Assembly: GCA_035626595.1 (NCBI GenBank)
Contig: DASPNJ010000090.1
Span: 37,319 to 101,318, forward strand
Length of the DNA stretch: 64,000 nt
Source of the DNA: JAQGMV01 sp035626595
Lineage (GTDB): Bacteria > Pseudomonadota > Gammaproteobacteria > Burkholderiales > SG8-41
Direction of reading: 5' to 3'
This document shows positions 42,800-51,516 of this stretch, piece by piece. The notes beneath the pieces are model-generated. The model made no database searches and was not told the DNA's origin. It was given only the letters and a program-made list of their open reading frames with translations. Each line of letters opens with the position of its first letter. Within the stretch, counting starts at the first letter, position 1. Made by a program: the position numbers and the translations under genes.

Positions 42800-44182
42800 C
42801 TAAGCCGGTGCGCGCTCCCGCTGCGCGCGCGGCACCGTCGCTTCGACCAGCTCGCGCACGTCGGCGAGCTCCGCACAGCCGTCGATGAGCCCATGGAGCC
42901 GCTCGGCGCCGGGTTGGCCGAGCACGCGGCCGGCACAATCGATGAACTTCTCGCGCCGGTCGTCGTTGGTCATTGGTGCCGCCGGCGAGCCAGGCACCTT
43001 GTCGACGCGCATCTCGAAGCGGCCGCGGGAGGTCTCGATCGCGACGTCGTTGTAACCGACCACACCCGAGTACACGCCTTCATCCTCGATCCGGTAACGC
43101 CGCGACTTCGCCATCAGCGCGCGCACTTCGGGCCGCTGCACCATCGCGTCGGTGAACGTCTCCAGCGTGAGCTTGCGGTCCAGCACGGTCGCGGCGGCGA
43201 CGTATTCGATGCTGAATTTGCCTTCGAGGCCGGTCTGCGCGTTGGTGCTGACCAGCGCATTGTCCGCGCCCGGGGGAAAGCCGACTTCGACCGCGATCAC
43301 CTCCGCGGCGCGGATCTCGTGCCGCCTGATGAGCTCGAGTAGCCCCGCAATGGGCCGATGGTTGCAATAGCAGCACGGCCAGCGCTTCACGAAGATGCCC
43401 GGTTCCTGCATCTCCCAGGGCTTTCCAAGCTGTCCCGCGAGATCCTCCAGGTTCGCGCCGTCCTCGCCGGCGTACGTCGTGAGCACGCTGCGCGCGCCCT
43501 CTAAGATGCTCTCGTCGGCCGTGAACCCGTGCTTCGCCATCCACGCGCACACGACGCCGGTGCGCGCCGCGTGCCCGGCGTGGAGGGGTTTCGCCATCGT
43601 CCCGAAGTTGCGCACCAGGCCACTCATCTGCGAAGCGGCGAGCCCCCACGCAGTACAAAGCTGGGCGTGCGTGAGCCTCCACAGCCGCGCCGCCGCTGCC
43701 GTCGCCGAGAATGCGCCGATCGTCGCCGTGCTGTGCCAGCCGCGCATGTAATGGCCGTGTCCCATCGCGCGGCCGAGCTTTCCGGCTACCTCGAGGCCGA
43801 GCGCATACGCCGCGAGCACGTCGTCGCCGCGCGCATGCACGGTCTCGCCCACGGCGAGCGCCGCCGGCACCATCGTCGCGCTCGGATGGCCGCGCAGGCT
43901 CGGCAGGCTGTCGTCGAAATCGAGCGCATGGGCCGCGATGCCGTTCGCGAAAGCCGCTTCGGCCGGCGAGGTACGAACGCTCTGCCCCCACAACGCCGAC
44001 TGCGGCCGCGCGCCAACCTCCGCAATCCAGCGCGCGGCAATCTCCGACACCGGCTCGAGCGTGCCCGCCAGCGCGCAGCCGACGGTATCCATGAGCGCGT
44101 CGCGCGCCCCGCTCAGCACGTCGTCCGGAATATCGGTGGCGCGCGTATCGAGAACGAAACGCGCGAGTGCTGCCGTGATCAT
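42800..44182 (-). CDS. MmgE/PrpD family protein
   Basis: ATG 44182 (after GGGGAGACC) gives 460 residues. Family blocks: DTVGCALAGTLEPVS, AAHALDFDDSLPSLRGHPSA, RGWHSTATIGAFSATAAAAR, HAGHAARTGVVCAWMAKHGF and WPCCYCNHRPIAG. The family includes 2-methylcitrate dehydratase and cis-aconitate decarboxylase, which act on tricarboxylates without an iron-sulfur cluster; most members are uncharacterised. It is ten bases upstream of the M48-like gene on the same strand. It is not near other methylcitrate genes, so the exact reaction is open. Confidence 0.88.
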   Translation of the reverse strand: MITAALARFVLDTRATDIPDDVLSGARDALMDTVGCALAGTLEPVSEIAARWIAEVGARPQSALWGQSVRTSPAEAAFANGIAAHALDFDDSLPSLRGHPSATMVPAALAVGETVHARGDDVLAAYALGLEVAGKLGRAMGHGHYMRGWHSTATIGAFSATAAAARLWRLTHAQLCTAWGLAASQMSGLVRNFGTMAKPLHAGHAARTGVVCAWMAKHGFTADESILEGARSVLTTYAGEDGANLEDLAGQLGKPWEMQEPGIFVKRWPCCYCNHRPIAGLLELIRRHEIRAAEVIAVEVGFPPGADNALVSTNAQTGLEGKFSIEYVAAATVLDRKLTLETFTDAMVQRPEVRALMAKSRRYRIEDEGVYSGVVGYNDVAIETSRGRFEMRVDKVPGSPAAPMTNDDRREKFIDCAGRVLGQPGAERLHGLIDGCAELADVRELVEATVPRAQRERAPA

Positions 44183-44272
44183 GATGGTCTCCCCGCAATC
44201 CGCGTGAGCACGCGAGAACGCATAGCGTCGCACGTCTGCGGGCGACGCGCCATCCGCGGAAGACAGGGAAAA

Positions 44273-44692
44273 CTAGCTCGGCTGCGTTTTGCCGCCGGTC
44301 GGATTGTTGCGGCCGATGTCTTCGGTCAGCTTGCGCGAAGGATGGAAAGTCACGACGCGCCGCTCCGCCACGGCGATGCGCTCACCGCTGCGCAGGTTGC
44401 GCGCCCAGCGCGGCGGGCGCTGCTTGGCCTGGAAGCGGCCGAAACCTTCGAGCTTCACGGTCTCGCCGGCTTCGAGCGCCGCGCGCATCTCCTCGAAGAT
44501 CGCGTTCACCATCTCGCGGCATTCACGCTTCGATAGGCCGAGTGAATCGAACAGGAGGTTTTGCAGCTCCTCCTTCGTGAGTGCCGGTCTGAGGATGCTG
44601 TCGTCCCGCGCGGCCGGCGCCTCGCTGCCCACGAATTCGGAACCGTTGATGGGCCTGGTTGCGGTTGCGCCACGGTTGTCCGGTGTATCCAC
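44273..44692 (-). CDS. HU/IHF-family DNA-binding protein (IHF-alpha-like, N-terminally extended)
   Basis: The GTG start at 44692 (GGGG seven bases before) gives 139 residues; an ATG at 44761 would add 23. The HU/IHF fold starts at LTKEELQNLLFDSLGLSKRE (about residue 38) with EMRAALEAGETVKLEGFGRF and the C-terminal RRVVTFHPSRKL. The DNA-intercalating arm reads PPRWARNLRSGERI, where IHF-alpha usually has a GRNPKTGE-type arm. About 37 disordered residues precede the fold, unusual for IHF. It probably bends DNA. Confidence 0.8.
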   Translation of the reverse strand: MDTPDNRGATATRPINGSEFVGSEAPAARDDSILRPALTKEELQNLLFDSLGLSKRECREMVNAIFEEMRAALEAGETVKLEGFGRFQAKQRPPRWARNLRSGERIAVAERRVVTFHPSRKLTEDIGRNNPTGGKTQPS

Positions 44693-44788
44693 TGAAAACC
44701 CCCATCCGACGACAAGACCGCGCACGATGCGCGTCTGACAGGAAAAGGGTGCAATCGGCATGCCTCTGGGGCGGGCCGGACAGCGCCT

Positions 44789-45775
44789 TCAGCGCTTGCG
44801 CGTGCCGGGCGGTGCGATCGCCTTGCCGAGGAACCGCTGGAACTCGACATCACGCATTGCAGCAAGCGCAGCGCGCCGCAGCTCGGCGCGCTGCTCCTCG
44901 GCGCGAACGTCTTCTTTTTCTACGATAATTTCGGCACGGGCGATGGTCTTGCGAAGCCGCGCGAAATGCGCCTCGAGCTCCTTCAGCGTGCGCGGCGAGA
45001 CGGTGTAGATGTAGCGCTTGCGCGTCTTCACGCGAAGCTGACGGCGAATCATGCCGATGCTCGCGGCGACGACTTCGAGCAGCCAATCCTGGTACTGCTC
45101 GGTCGTGCGGAAATTCGAGCGGCCGCGTTCCTCGTCCTGTGCGCGGGCCCGCGCCTCGGCCTCGTGGTAGACGACGAAGCGATGGCGGCCGCCTTCGAGC
45201 GCCTGCGATTGCCACAGGCAGACCCGCTGCTCGGACGTGTTGAGCGGGTGCTCGGCTTCCGGCGGCGCGATGCCCGCGGCTTGCAGCGCCGCAAGCGGTC
45301 CCACGTATACCGTGGCCGGACCGGTGTTCGCGCCTTCGCGCAGATCGCAGTACTTGTAGACCGAGATCCGCGAGCCGAGGGCGCGCCAGGCGGCCGGCAT
45401 CGTCTCGTTCGCGATCGCGAGCCGGTATCGGTCCTCGCTGATTTTCACGATCGTGCATTTCAGCTCCGCGCGCGGCGCCGCCGGGCAGAAAACACGGAGC
45501 GCGAGCGGCTTGCGGCTGCCGACGCGGGCAGGAAAAACGAATCCGTTCGGAATTCGCACGAAGCGCGCGGCGCGGAACTGCGCTTCGGAGCCGGAGTACC
45601 AGCTCGACAGGCTGGTGCCCTTGCGAATCTGCCGCTCCAGGACGAGACCGGCTTCGGAAGCATGGAGAGCGCGGTCGTCCACGTACCCGGGCAGGTGGGA
45701 GAGCGCCTTGCGCTCGCTGGACTGTGTCGTCACACGTATCCCTTCAGTCGGTGTGCGGGCTTCTTGGAGCCTCAT
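44789..45775 (-). CDS. Hypothetical protein, divergent from the 46026 gene
   Basis: 328 residues from ATG 45775. No signal peptide. The middle is beta-rich (SRKPLALRVFCPAAPRAELK, then KISEDRYRLAIANETMPAAW) and the C-terminus is a long charged helix (LKELEAHFARLRKTIARAEI, EEQRAELRRAALAAM) that may be coiled coil. I do not recognise a family. The 250-base gap to the divergent 46026 gene suggests shared control. The longer open frame upstream overlaps that gene and is not used. Confidence 0.55.
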   Translation of the reverse strand: MRLQEARTPTEGIRVTTQSSERKALSHLPGYVDDRALHASEAGLVLERQIRKGTSLSSWYSGSEAQFRAARFVRIPNGFVFPARVGSRKPLALRVFCPAAPRAELKCTIVKISEDRYRLAIANETMPAAWRALGSRISVYKYCDLREGANTGPATVYVGPLAALQAAGIAPPEAEHPLNTSEQRVCLWQSQALEGGRHRFVVYHEAEARARAQDEERGRSNFRTTEQYQDWLLEVVAASIGMIRRQLRVKTRKRYIYTVSPRTLKELEAHFARLRKTIARAEIIVEKEDVRAEEQRAELRRAALAAMRDVEFQRFLGKAIAPPGTRKR

Positions 45776-45856
45776 GCGCCGGCCCCTGCGGGCCGAACCG
45801 TGCTTCGCCTCGAAATGGTACCAACACCGTATAACGTTGGGCAAGACAAAAGGACT

Positions 45857-45875
45857 ACAAAATCTTGTGTTTTGT
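45857..45875. promoter_or_regulatory. Inverted repeat between two divergent unknown genes
   Basis: ACAAAA, seven bases, TTTTGT, in the otherwise GC-rich 250-base intergenic region between 44789-45775 and 46026-47615. It could be an operator for one or both genes; no binding protein is implied. The rest of the gap shows nothing recognisable. Confidence 0.35.
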
Positions 45876-46025
45876 GCCCCGAACCCGGCAGGCATCGCCG
45901 CCAGCGGCATTTTTGACTGGAGTGAGACGTAGGTCATGCCCGCGGTCATTCGTACGTACCTATGCTCCAGCCATCGACGACAAAAAGGGCTCGCTGACAG
46001 CCCGCCCAGATAGAGGGCCAAGAAC

Positions 46026-47615
46026 ATGTTCGGAATGAAATGGAGTGAAGGCCGCCAGCCGAAAGCCGCGCATCCGATGTCGACGCAGGCGGAAGCCGCG
46101 CGACTGCTGAAGGAGCTGCCGTACGAAAACCCCGCCAAGGCGGTGCTCGAGGCTTCGGCGTGGCTCGAATCGGCGGAATCGGAGCCGATGTTCAGCGCCG
46201 CCCATCGGCTGATGCTGGTGTCGATGATCGACGACGCGACGCACGCGAGCGCCGAGGAGCTGACGCTTGCGTATGTCGGCGCGCGCACCGGATTACCGGC
46301 GCAGCCCGGTGATTGGCGCGCGCTCATGGATTATCTCGACCGGCTCGCCGCCGGATACGCCGCGGCGCTTCAGGCGTACGAGGCGAATCCCGGCGATGAC
46401 ATCGCGCCGCGCATAGCGACGGCGGTCGTTCGCATGATGCGCACGGTGACGCGCAGCATGAAAGTGAGCTGGATGCGCTATCTGCCGCCGGATCGGGCAT
46501 CGTGGGAGCTGCTCGTCCACGGCTACCGTGCGGCGCTGGGCCACGGCTTCGCCAAGAAGGCGATTCCGGCGTACGCGCGTGAATCGCAGTACACCTCACC
46601 TCTGCACGAGCTCTCGCTCGGCGTCATGATGGCAGCGGCCGCGCCGCAAAGTCTGACGCCGCGCCAGGTGCAGATCGTGTACGCCGTCGCGCATGCGTAT
46701 CGTGCGGCCTTCGGTGTGAGCGAGGCCTACGACGAGAGCTGGAGGCATTACCTGTTCGATTTGCACCGCCCGGGGCCGCCCGCCCGTATTCCGGAACAGC
46801 TCAGCAACCAGGGTGGCTTGCTGTTCTTCTCAGGGGAGCACGTGCTGCCGAAGCTCCAGGCGCTGTTATCGGGAAGCTCGGAGGAGGGGTCGGCGATGAA
46901 CCCATTCACCGGCGAGTTCGGTATCACCGAGGTGCGCGGCGCGCTCGAGCACGTGGCGCGGTACTGGGACGACAACCCGCCTGCGCGCCGTGACGAGCGC
47001 AAGCGCCTGAACACCAAGATTCAGGTCGAAATCGGCATTGCGGCGCTGCAGCGCGCGCTCGAAGTCGCACTCGAAGAAAGCCGCGACCTGTCCATGCTCG
47101 GCGAGGCCTCCGGGGAGCCTGCGGAGCAGGGCGGGGGTGTGGTCGCAATGAATGCGTGGACGCTCACCGACTTCAGCGCGCGCGGTATCGGCGCGCGTGT
47201 CGTGCGCCGTCTCGACCGCTGGCTCAGGGTCGGCAGCATCCTCGGCTTCAAGCTCGAACGCTCGGATAAGTGGTGCGTCGGCATCGTGCGGCGCCTGCGC
47301 ACTGACGCACGCAACCAGACGGACGTCGGCGTCGAAATCCTCGCGAAGGCAGCCATACTGGTCACGCTGGAAGGCAGCGGGCTCGCAGGCGGCGTCGCGC
47401 AGCTCGCCGGCTCGGCGATGCGCAGCACCGCGCTGATGCTGCCGGAGGACGTGCAGCTCAACGCGCGCGCGAGCCTGCTGTTCGAGCCTGGTACGAACGC
47501 GCCGGGTCAGATCTTCGTTCTGCACGACGGGGACACTTCGCGCCGAATCAAGCTCGGCCACGTCTCGGAATGGCTCGACGGCTGGCAGCGCGTCGAGTTC
47601 GACTGGGTGGAATAA
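46026..47615 (+). CDS. Hypothetical protein, 529 residues
   Basis: No signal peptide or membrane helix. The N-terminal 300 residues are helical (EAARLLKELPYENPAKAVLE, FSAAHRLMLVSMIDDATHAS). The C-terminal 120 residues look beta-rich: WLRVGSILGFKLERSDKWCV, then VGIVRRLRTDARNQTDVGVE. That layout is reminiscent of a PilZ-like or small beta-barrel domain, but I cannot assign one. GGGCCAAGAAC precedes ATG 46026. It is divergent from the 44789 gene and may work with it. Confidence 0.6.
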   Translation: MFGMKWSEGRQPKAAHPMSTQAEAARLLKELPYENPAKAVLEASAWLESAESEPMFSAAHRLMLVSMIDDATHASAEELTLAYVGARTGLPAQPGDWRALMDYLDRLAAGYAAALQAYEANPGDDIAPRIATAVVRMMRTVTRSMKVSWMRYLPPDRASWELLVHGYRAALGHGFAKKAIPAYARESQYTSPLHELSLGVMMAAAAPQSLTPRQVQIVYAVAHAYRAAFGVSEAYDESWRHYLFDLHRPGPPARIPEQLSNQGGLLFFSGEHVLPKLQALLSGSSEEGSAMNPFTGEFGITEVRGALEHVARYWDDNPPARRDERKRLNTKIQVEIGIAALQRALEVALEESRDLSMLGEASGEPAEQGGGVVAMNAWTLTDFSARGIGARVVRRLDRWLRVGSILGFKLERSDKWCVGIVRRLRTDARNQTDVGVEILAKAAILVTLEGSGLAGGVAQLAGSAMRSTALMLPEDVQLNARASLLFEPGTNAPGQIFVLHDGDTSRRIKLGHVSEWLDGWQRVEFDWVE

Positions 47616-47690
47616 GAACTCGGCTCGCCCGAAGGCTCGGGCCTGCCGCGGCAAGAATCCTCGCGGGCTACGCCCGCAGCCGCGGCCGAT

Positions 47691-47750
47691 CACGAACAGA
47701 GGGGAACCGATGGTTCGCCTCCGTAACCTCCCTTCCTTCGGTTGCTCGCC
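47691..47750 (+). repeat. Dispersed repeat D, copy 3
   Basis: GAACAGAGGGGAACCGATGG, then TTCGCCTCCG, TAACCTCCCTTCC and TTCGGTTGC. It lies between the 46026 gene and the convergent dehydrogenase gene. Confidence 0.6.
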
Positions 47751-47763
47751 TGACGCGAGCGCT

Positions 47764-48690
47764 CTATTTGTCGTTCTTGAGGATCTGCATGCCGGCCTGC
47801 AGCGATTTCTCGATGCGGCCCTTCTGCTTCGCGATCGCCTCGTCGGTCCACTCCCAGAACCCGCGCTTCGTCTTCATCCCGAGGTGGCCCTTGTCCACCA
47901 GCGCTTTCAGCATCGGCGGCGGCGAGTCGTTCTTGTAGAGGTGCGGGTAGAGGGCCGAGCCCACGAACCAGTTCGTGTCCCACCCCGACATTTCCTTCTG
48001 CATGAATGGTCCGCACGCGATGAAGCGGAAGCCGAAGCCGTAGCGCACCGCGGTGTCCACCGCTTCGGCGTCGCAGATGCCGTCCTGGACCAGCCACAGC
48101 GCTTCGCGCATCATCGCGTGCTGCAGACGATTGCCCACGAATCCGGGCACGTCTTTTTTAACCCAGATCGGCGCCTTGCCGAGCCGCTTCATCAGATCGA
48201 CCATGTGCTGAGCGATCTTCGGATCGGTCGCGTCCGCGCTTACGATCTCGACCAGCGGCACGAGATGCGCGGGCATGAAAAAGTGCAGACCCAGCACGCG
48301 CTCGCGGTGCTTCAGGCCCTTGCCCACCTCGCCGATCGGAAAGTTGGACGTATTGCTCGCGAGCGGCACGTCGGCGCCGGCGAGCCTTTCGATCTCGGCG
48401 AACAGCCTCTGCTTGAGCGGCAGGTCTTCGGTTGCGGCTTCCACCACGAGGCCGACACCGGACCAGTCGATGTCCTCCAGCCTCGCGTAAGTCTTCACGT
48501 TGCGCGCACGACCGGGCTCCGCGTCGAGCTTTCGCAACCCGGTCTCGACACGCGCCGGCAGCGCATCGCGCGTCTTCGCCGAAGGGCTCATCACGTGCAC
48601 GTTCCAGCCGTTCGCGGCGAACACGATGGCGATGTCGCCGCCCATGATGCCGCCGCCGATGATGACCACGCTGGTACGTTCCTGTGCCAT
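47764..48690 (-). CDS. 3-hydroxyacyl-CoA dehydrogenase family protein
   Basis: 308 residues. The NAD-binding Rossmann motif VVIIGGGIMGGDIAIVFAAN opens the protein. The catalytic Glu/His region ERVLGLHFFMPAHLVPLVEI follows, then KKDVPGFVGNRLQHAMMREA as usual for this family. It oxidises a 3-hydroxyacyl-CoA or related 3-hydroxy acid with NAD+. The C-terminus is short and lacks an enoyl-CoA hydratase domain. It is divergent from the M14 peptidase gene. Confidence 0.9.
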   Translation of the reverse strand: MAQERTSVVIIGGGIMGGDIAIVFAANGWNVHVMSPSAKTRDALPARVETGLRKLDAEPGRARNVKTYARLEDIDWSGVGLVVEAATEDLPLKQRLFAEIERLAGADVPLASNTSNFPIGEVGKGLKHRERVLGLHFFMPAHLVPLVEIVSADATDPKIAQHMVDLMKRLGKAPIWVKKDVPGFVGNRLQHAMMREALWLVQDGICDAEAVDTAVRYGFGFRFIACGPFMQKEMSGWDTNWFVGSALYPHLYKNDSPPPMLKALVDKGHLGMKTKRGFWEWTDEAIAKQKGRIEKSLQAGMQILKNDK

Positions 48691-48797
48691 GTGCCGGATG
48701 CTCCGCGTATGATTTGTGGGAATAAGAAGCGCCGGCGGGACGTCCGGCGCGCGCTCATTATAGGACGCGTCGTGCGAGGCGCGCGGGAGGGTTGCCC

Positions 48798-50459
48798 ATG
48801 AAGTGGAACAGCGCTGTCGCCGCCATCGCGCTCGCGGCCGCGAGCCTGATCGCCGCGGACACGGTGCATGCGCGCTGCGCGCGCGGCGCGGAGTACACGC
48901 AGAGCGATGCGCTCAGGAAGCGCTACCCCGATCCGGACGTGCGACTCGCGACGCCGGCCTTCGCGTCCGGAAAAACCGGCTTCACGACGTACGACGAGCT
49001 CATGGATTTTCTCGAGGCGCTCGCCTCGCGCGCGAACAATCTGCAGCTTCGCACCGCGGGCTACTCGCAGGAGGGCCGCGCGGTGCCGGTGCTGCTGTTC
49101 ACGAATTCGCGGCGCTACAGCCTTGCCGAGCTGCGGCGGCTGGAGCGCCCCGTCGTCGTGCTCGTCGGTCAGCTCCACGGTAACGAGCCCGCGGGCGGCG
49201 AGGCGCTGCTCGCGCTCGCACAAGCGCTCGCCGAGGGGGAGCTTCGCCCGCTGCTCGATCGCGTCACCGTGGTCATCATGCCGCGGGCCAATCCGGATGG
49301 CGCGCACTATTTCTGGCGCGGCACCGCGAGCTGCGTGGACGTGAACCGCGATCATCTGAAGCTCGATCTGCCGGAGACCGCGGCGATCCGGCGCATGACG
49401 ACGGAGCTGCCGCCCGACGTGTTCGTCGACGCGCACGAATTCAGCGTCGCGACGCGCTGGGTGGATAAGTTCGGAGGCGTGCAGTCGTACGATTTCCTGA
49501 TGGCGCATGCGACGCATCCGAACATCGACCGGCGTCTCAACGACATGGCCGAGACGGTCTTCAGCGGCGCGATCGCCCGCGACGTCGGCGCGGCCGGCTA
49601 CAGCCACTTCTGGTACTACACGACGAGCTACAACCCGAAGGACAAGCGCGTCGCCGGCGGCGGCACCGCACCTGACATCGGCCGCAATTACGCCGGCCTG
49701 AATAACGCGATCTCGCTCCTCGTGGAGACGCGCGGCGTCGGCATCGGCCGCGACAGCTACGCGCGGCGCGTGCATACGCACTACGTGGTGATGGCGAGCA
49801 TATTGCGAGCGGCTGCCGAAAACGCGGCCGCGATCCGCAAGGTGACGCAGTCCGCGCGGGAGGAGACCGCGCGCCGCGGCCGCGAGGCCGCTGCCGATAT
49901 GGTGGCCGTCACGCTCAAGATGCCCTCGCGCACGCAGAAGCTCACCTTCCTCGATCCGCCGACTGCGGCACCGAAGGAAGTGGAAGTCGAGTGGATCGAT
50001 CCGCGCGACGCGCAGGCCGGTCTTGTGCGCGCCCGGCCGTACGCCTACGTGCTGCTGCCGTCGTACGCGGAGGTCGCGCGGCGGCTCGCGGCATCGGGTT
50101 TACGGGCGGTGCGTCTCGTCGCCCCGGTCGAGCTCGAGGTGGAAAGCTACGATGTCATCGAGCGGCGGCAGGGGGGCATCTTCGTGGAAGGTCACATTCG
50201 CAGCACGGTCACAACGGACGTGCAGACGCGCAAGCGGTTCTTTCCCAGGGGCAGCTTCGTTTTTCCGATGGCGCAGCCGGGCGCGAATCTGCTGGTCGCC
50301 GCGCTCGAGCCGGAGTCCGCATCCAGCTTCGTCGCGAACGGCATGATTCCGGCGGACCGGCGCGGCACCGCGAACCCGCAGGAGGCGGCGCCCGCGGAGG
50401 TGCCGATCTATCGGCTCATGCGGCCAACCGTGCTCGAGACCCAGCCGCCGCTCAGGTAA
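48798..50459 (+). CDS. Exported M14-family zinc carboxypeptidase-like protein
   Basis: ATG 48798 (GGGAGG nearby) gives 553 residues with a signal peptide (AAIALAAASLIAADTVHA). The zinc motif HxxE is in GQLHGNEPAGGEALL (about residue 125), the third ligand His is in VFVDAHEFSV, and the catalytic Glu is in LLVETRGVGIGRDS. The C-terminal 200 residues form extra beta-rich sequence outside the peptidase. It should cleave C-terminal residues from peptides, or peptidoglycan stems, in the periplasm. Confidence 0.87.
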   Translation: MKWNSAVAAIALAAASLIAADTVHARCARGAEYTQSDALRKRYPDPDVRLATPAFASGKTGFTTYDELMDFLEALASRANNLQLRTAGYSQEGRAVPVLLFTNSRRYSLAELRRLERPVVVLVGQLHGNEPAGGEALLALAQALAEGELRPLLDRVTVVIMPRANPDGAHYFWRGTASCVDVNRDHLKLDLPETAAIRRMTTELPPDVFVDAHEFSVATRWVDKFGGVQSYDFLMAHATHPNIDRRLNDMAETVFSGAIARDVGAAGYSHFWYYTTSYNPKDKRVAGGGTAPDIGRNYAGLNNAISLLVETRGVGIGRDSYARRVHTHYVVMASILRAAAENAAAIRKVTQSAREETARRGREAAADMVAVTLKMPSRTQKLTFLDPPTAAPKEVEVEWIDPRDAQAGLVRARPYAYVLLPSYAEVARRLAASGLRAVRLVAPVELEVESYDVIERRQGGIFVEGHIRSTVTTDVQTRKRFFPRGSFVFPMAQPGANLLVAALEPESASSFVANGMIPADRRGTANPQEAAPAEVPIYRLMRPTVLETQPPLR

Positions 50460-50526
50460 CAATGTGCCGTGCTCGAAATAACGGCCGTTCGTGGTGAGGT
50501 TGTCGAACCCACGAACCGCGTTGATT

Positions 50527-50558
50527 CCGTTCGGACTTCGACTGGCTCAGGCCGAACG
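50527..50558. repeat. Dispersed repeat E, second copy
   Basis: CCGTTCGGACTTCGACTGG followed by CTCAGGCCGAACG, an imperfect palindrome of the same type as the 25205-25272 insertion. It lies between the convergent M14 and methyltransferase genes. Confidence 0.6.
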
Positions 50559-50568
50559 AATGTCCCGG

Positions 50569-51438
50569 TCACTTGCCTTCGGTGCGGCGCGCCGTCCATT
50601 TCGCATCGCCGCCCGCACCTTTGGCCGTGCCTTCCATGCGGTCGCCGATCACGCGGCCCGTGAACTCGCGCTTGCCGCCGTCTTCGATCGTGAACGTGAT
50701 CTGCTCGCCGCGGAGCTTGCCGTTCGACACCGGCGAGAGCTTCCCGGTGCTGCGCGCGTTGCCCTCGATCATCTGGAACTTTTGCGTGAAGCTCGCTTCG
50801 TAGCTGCGCGCGCCGCCGCCCGCGACATCGATGGTCCAGTTGCCGGCGACTTTGGCGGGCACGATCCACATGTACGCGGTGCGTCCCTCGGACGAGTCCA
50901 CCTGGTCGGCCTGCCAGTCGTCCATCGTGAACGCGTGAGAGACGACGCGCGTGCCGGGACGCATCTTGTCGAGGATGATCGGTCGCAGCTTCAGATTGAG
51001 CGAAGGCAACAGATACAGAGTGAGCACGTTCGCCTTGGTGAAGTCGGTCTGGAAGATGTCGCCCTGGACGAACTGCGCCTTGTCCGCGACGCCCTCCTTC
51101 TCCGCGGCGCGCTTTGCGAGCGCGACCATGTCCGGGTTGTATTCCACGCCGAGCGCGCGCGCGCCGAATTTCTTCGCCGCGGTGATTACCGTGCGGCCGT
51201 CGCCGGAGCCGAGATCGACTACGTAATCCGTGGGCTTCGTGCCGGCCATCTGGAGCATGCGCTCGACCAGTGACTGGGGCGTGGGCACCCAGATCACGTC
51301 CTTGCCCTCCTGTCCGACTTGGGGCGTGAATTCGCCTTTGGCCGCAGGTTTGTCGGCGGCGAAGGCGCCGCTCAGGCCGAGAGCTGAAGCGAGCAGGGCC
51401 GCGACCGTGATCGACGCGGCACGCCGTGTGAAGTACAT
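50569..51438 (-). CDS. Exported class I SAM-dependent methyltransferase
   Basis: 289 residues. The N-terminus MYFTRRAASITVAALLASA with LSGAFAAD is a signal peptide, so the protein should leave the cytoplasm. The SAM-binding core is intact: VVDLGSGDGRTVITAAKKFG (motif I, about residue 75) and FVQGDIFQTDF. The C-terminal 100 residues are beta-rich. The D-x-GSGDGR form resembles protein-lysine methyltransferases of the Dot1-like group. Periplasmic SAM supply is not obvious, so either the signal peptide is a membrane anchor or the target is modified during export. Confidence 0.75.
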   Translation of the reverse strand: MYFTRRAASITVAALLASALGLSGAFAADKPAAKGEFTPQVGQEGKDVIWVPTPQSLVERMLQMAGTKPTDYVVDLGSGDGRTVITAAKKFGARALGVEYNPDMVALAKRAAEKEGVADKAQFVQGDIFQTDFTKANVLTLYLLPSLNLKLRPIILDKMRPGTRVVSHAFTMDDWQADQVDSSEGRTAYMWIVPAKVAGNWTIDVAGGGARSYEASFTQKFQMIEGNARSTGKLSPVSNGKLRGEQITFTIEDGGKREFTGRVIGDRMEGTAKGAGGDAKWTARRTEGK

Positions 51439-51516
51439 GAAGTTCTCCTGTGTATAGAGCGGGATGTCGCCCGAAGAGCCGGGCGATTATGCCTTAACGC
51501 AGTAAACGGCCGAGGG

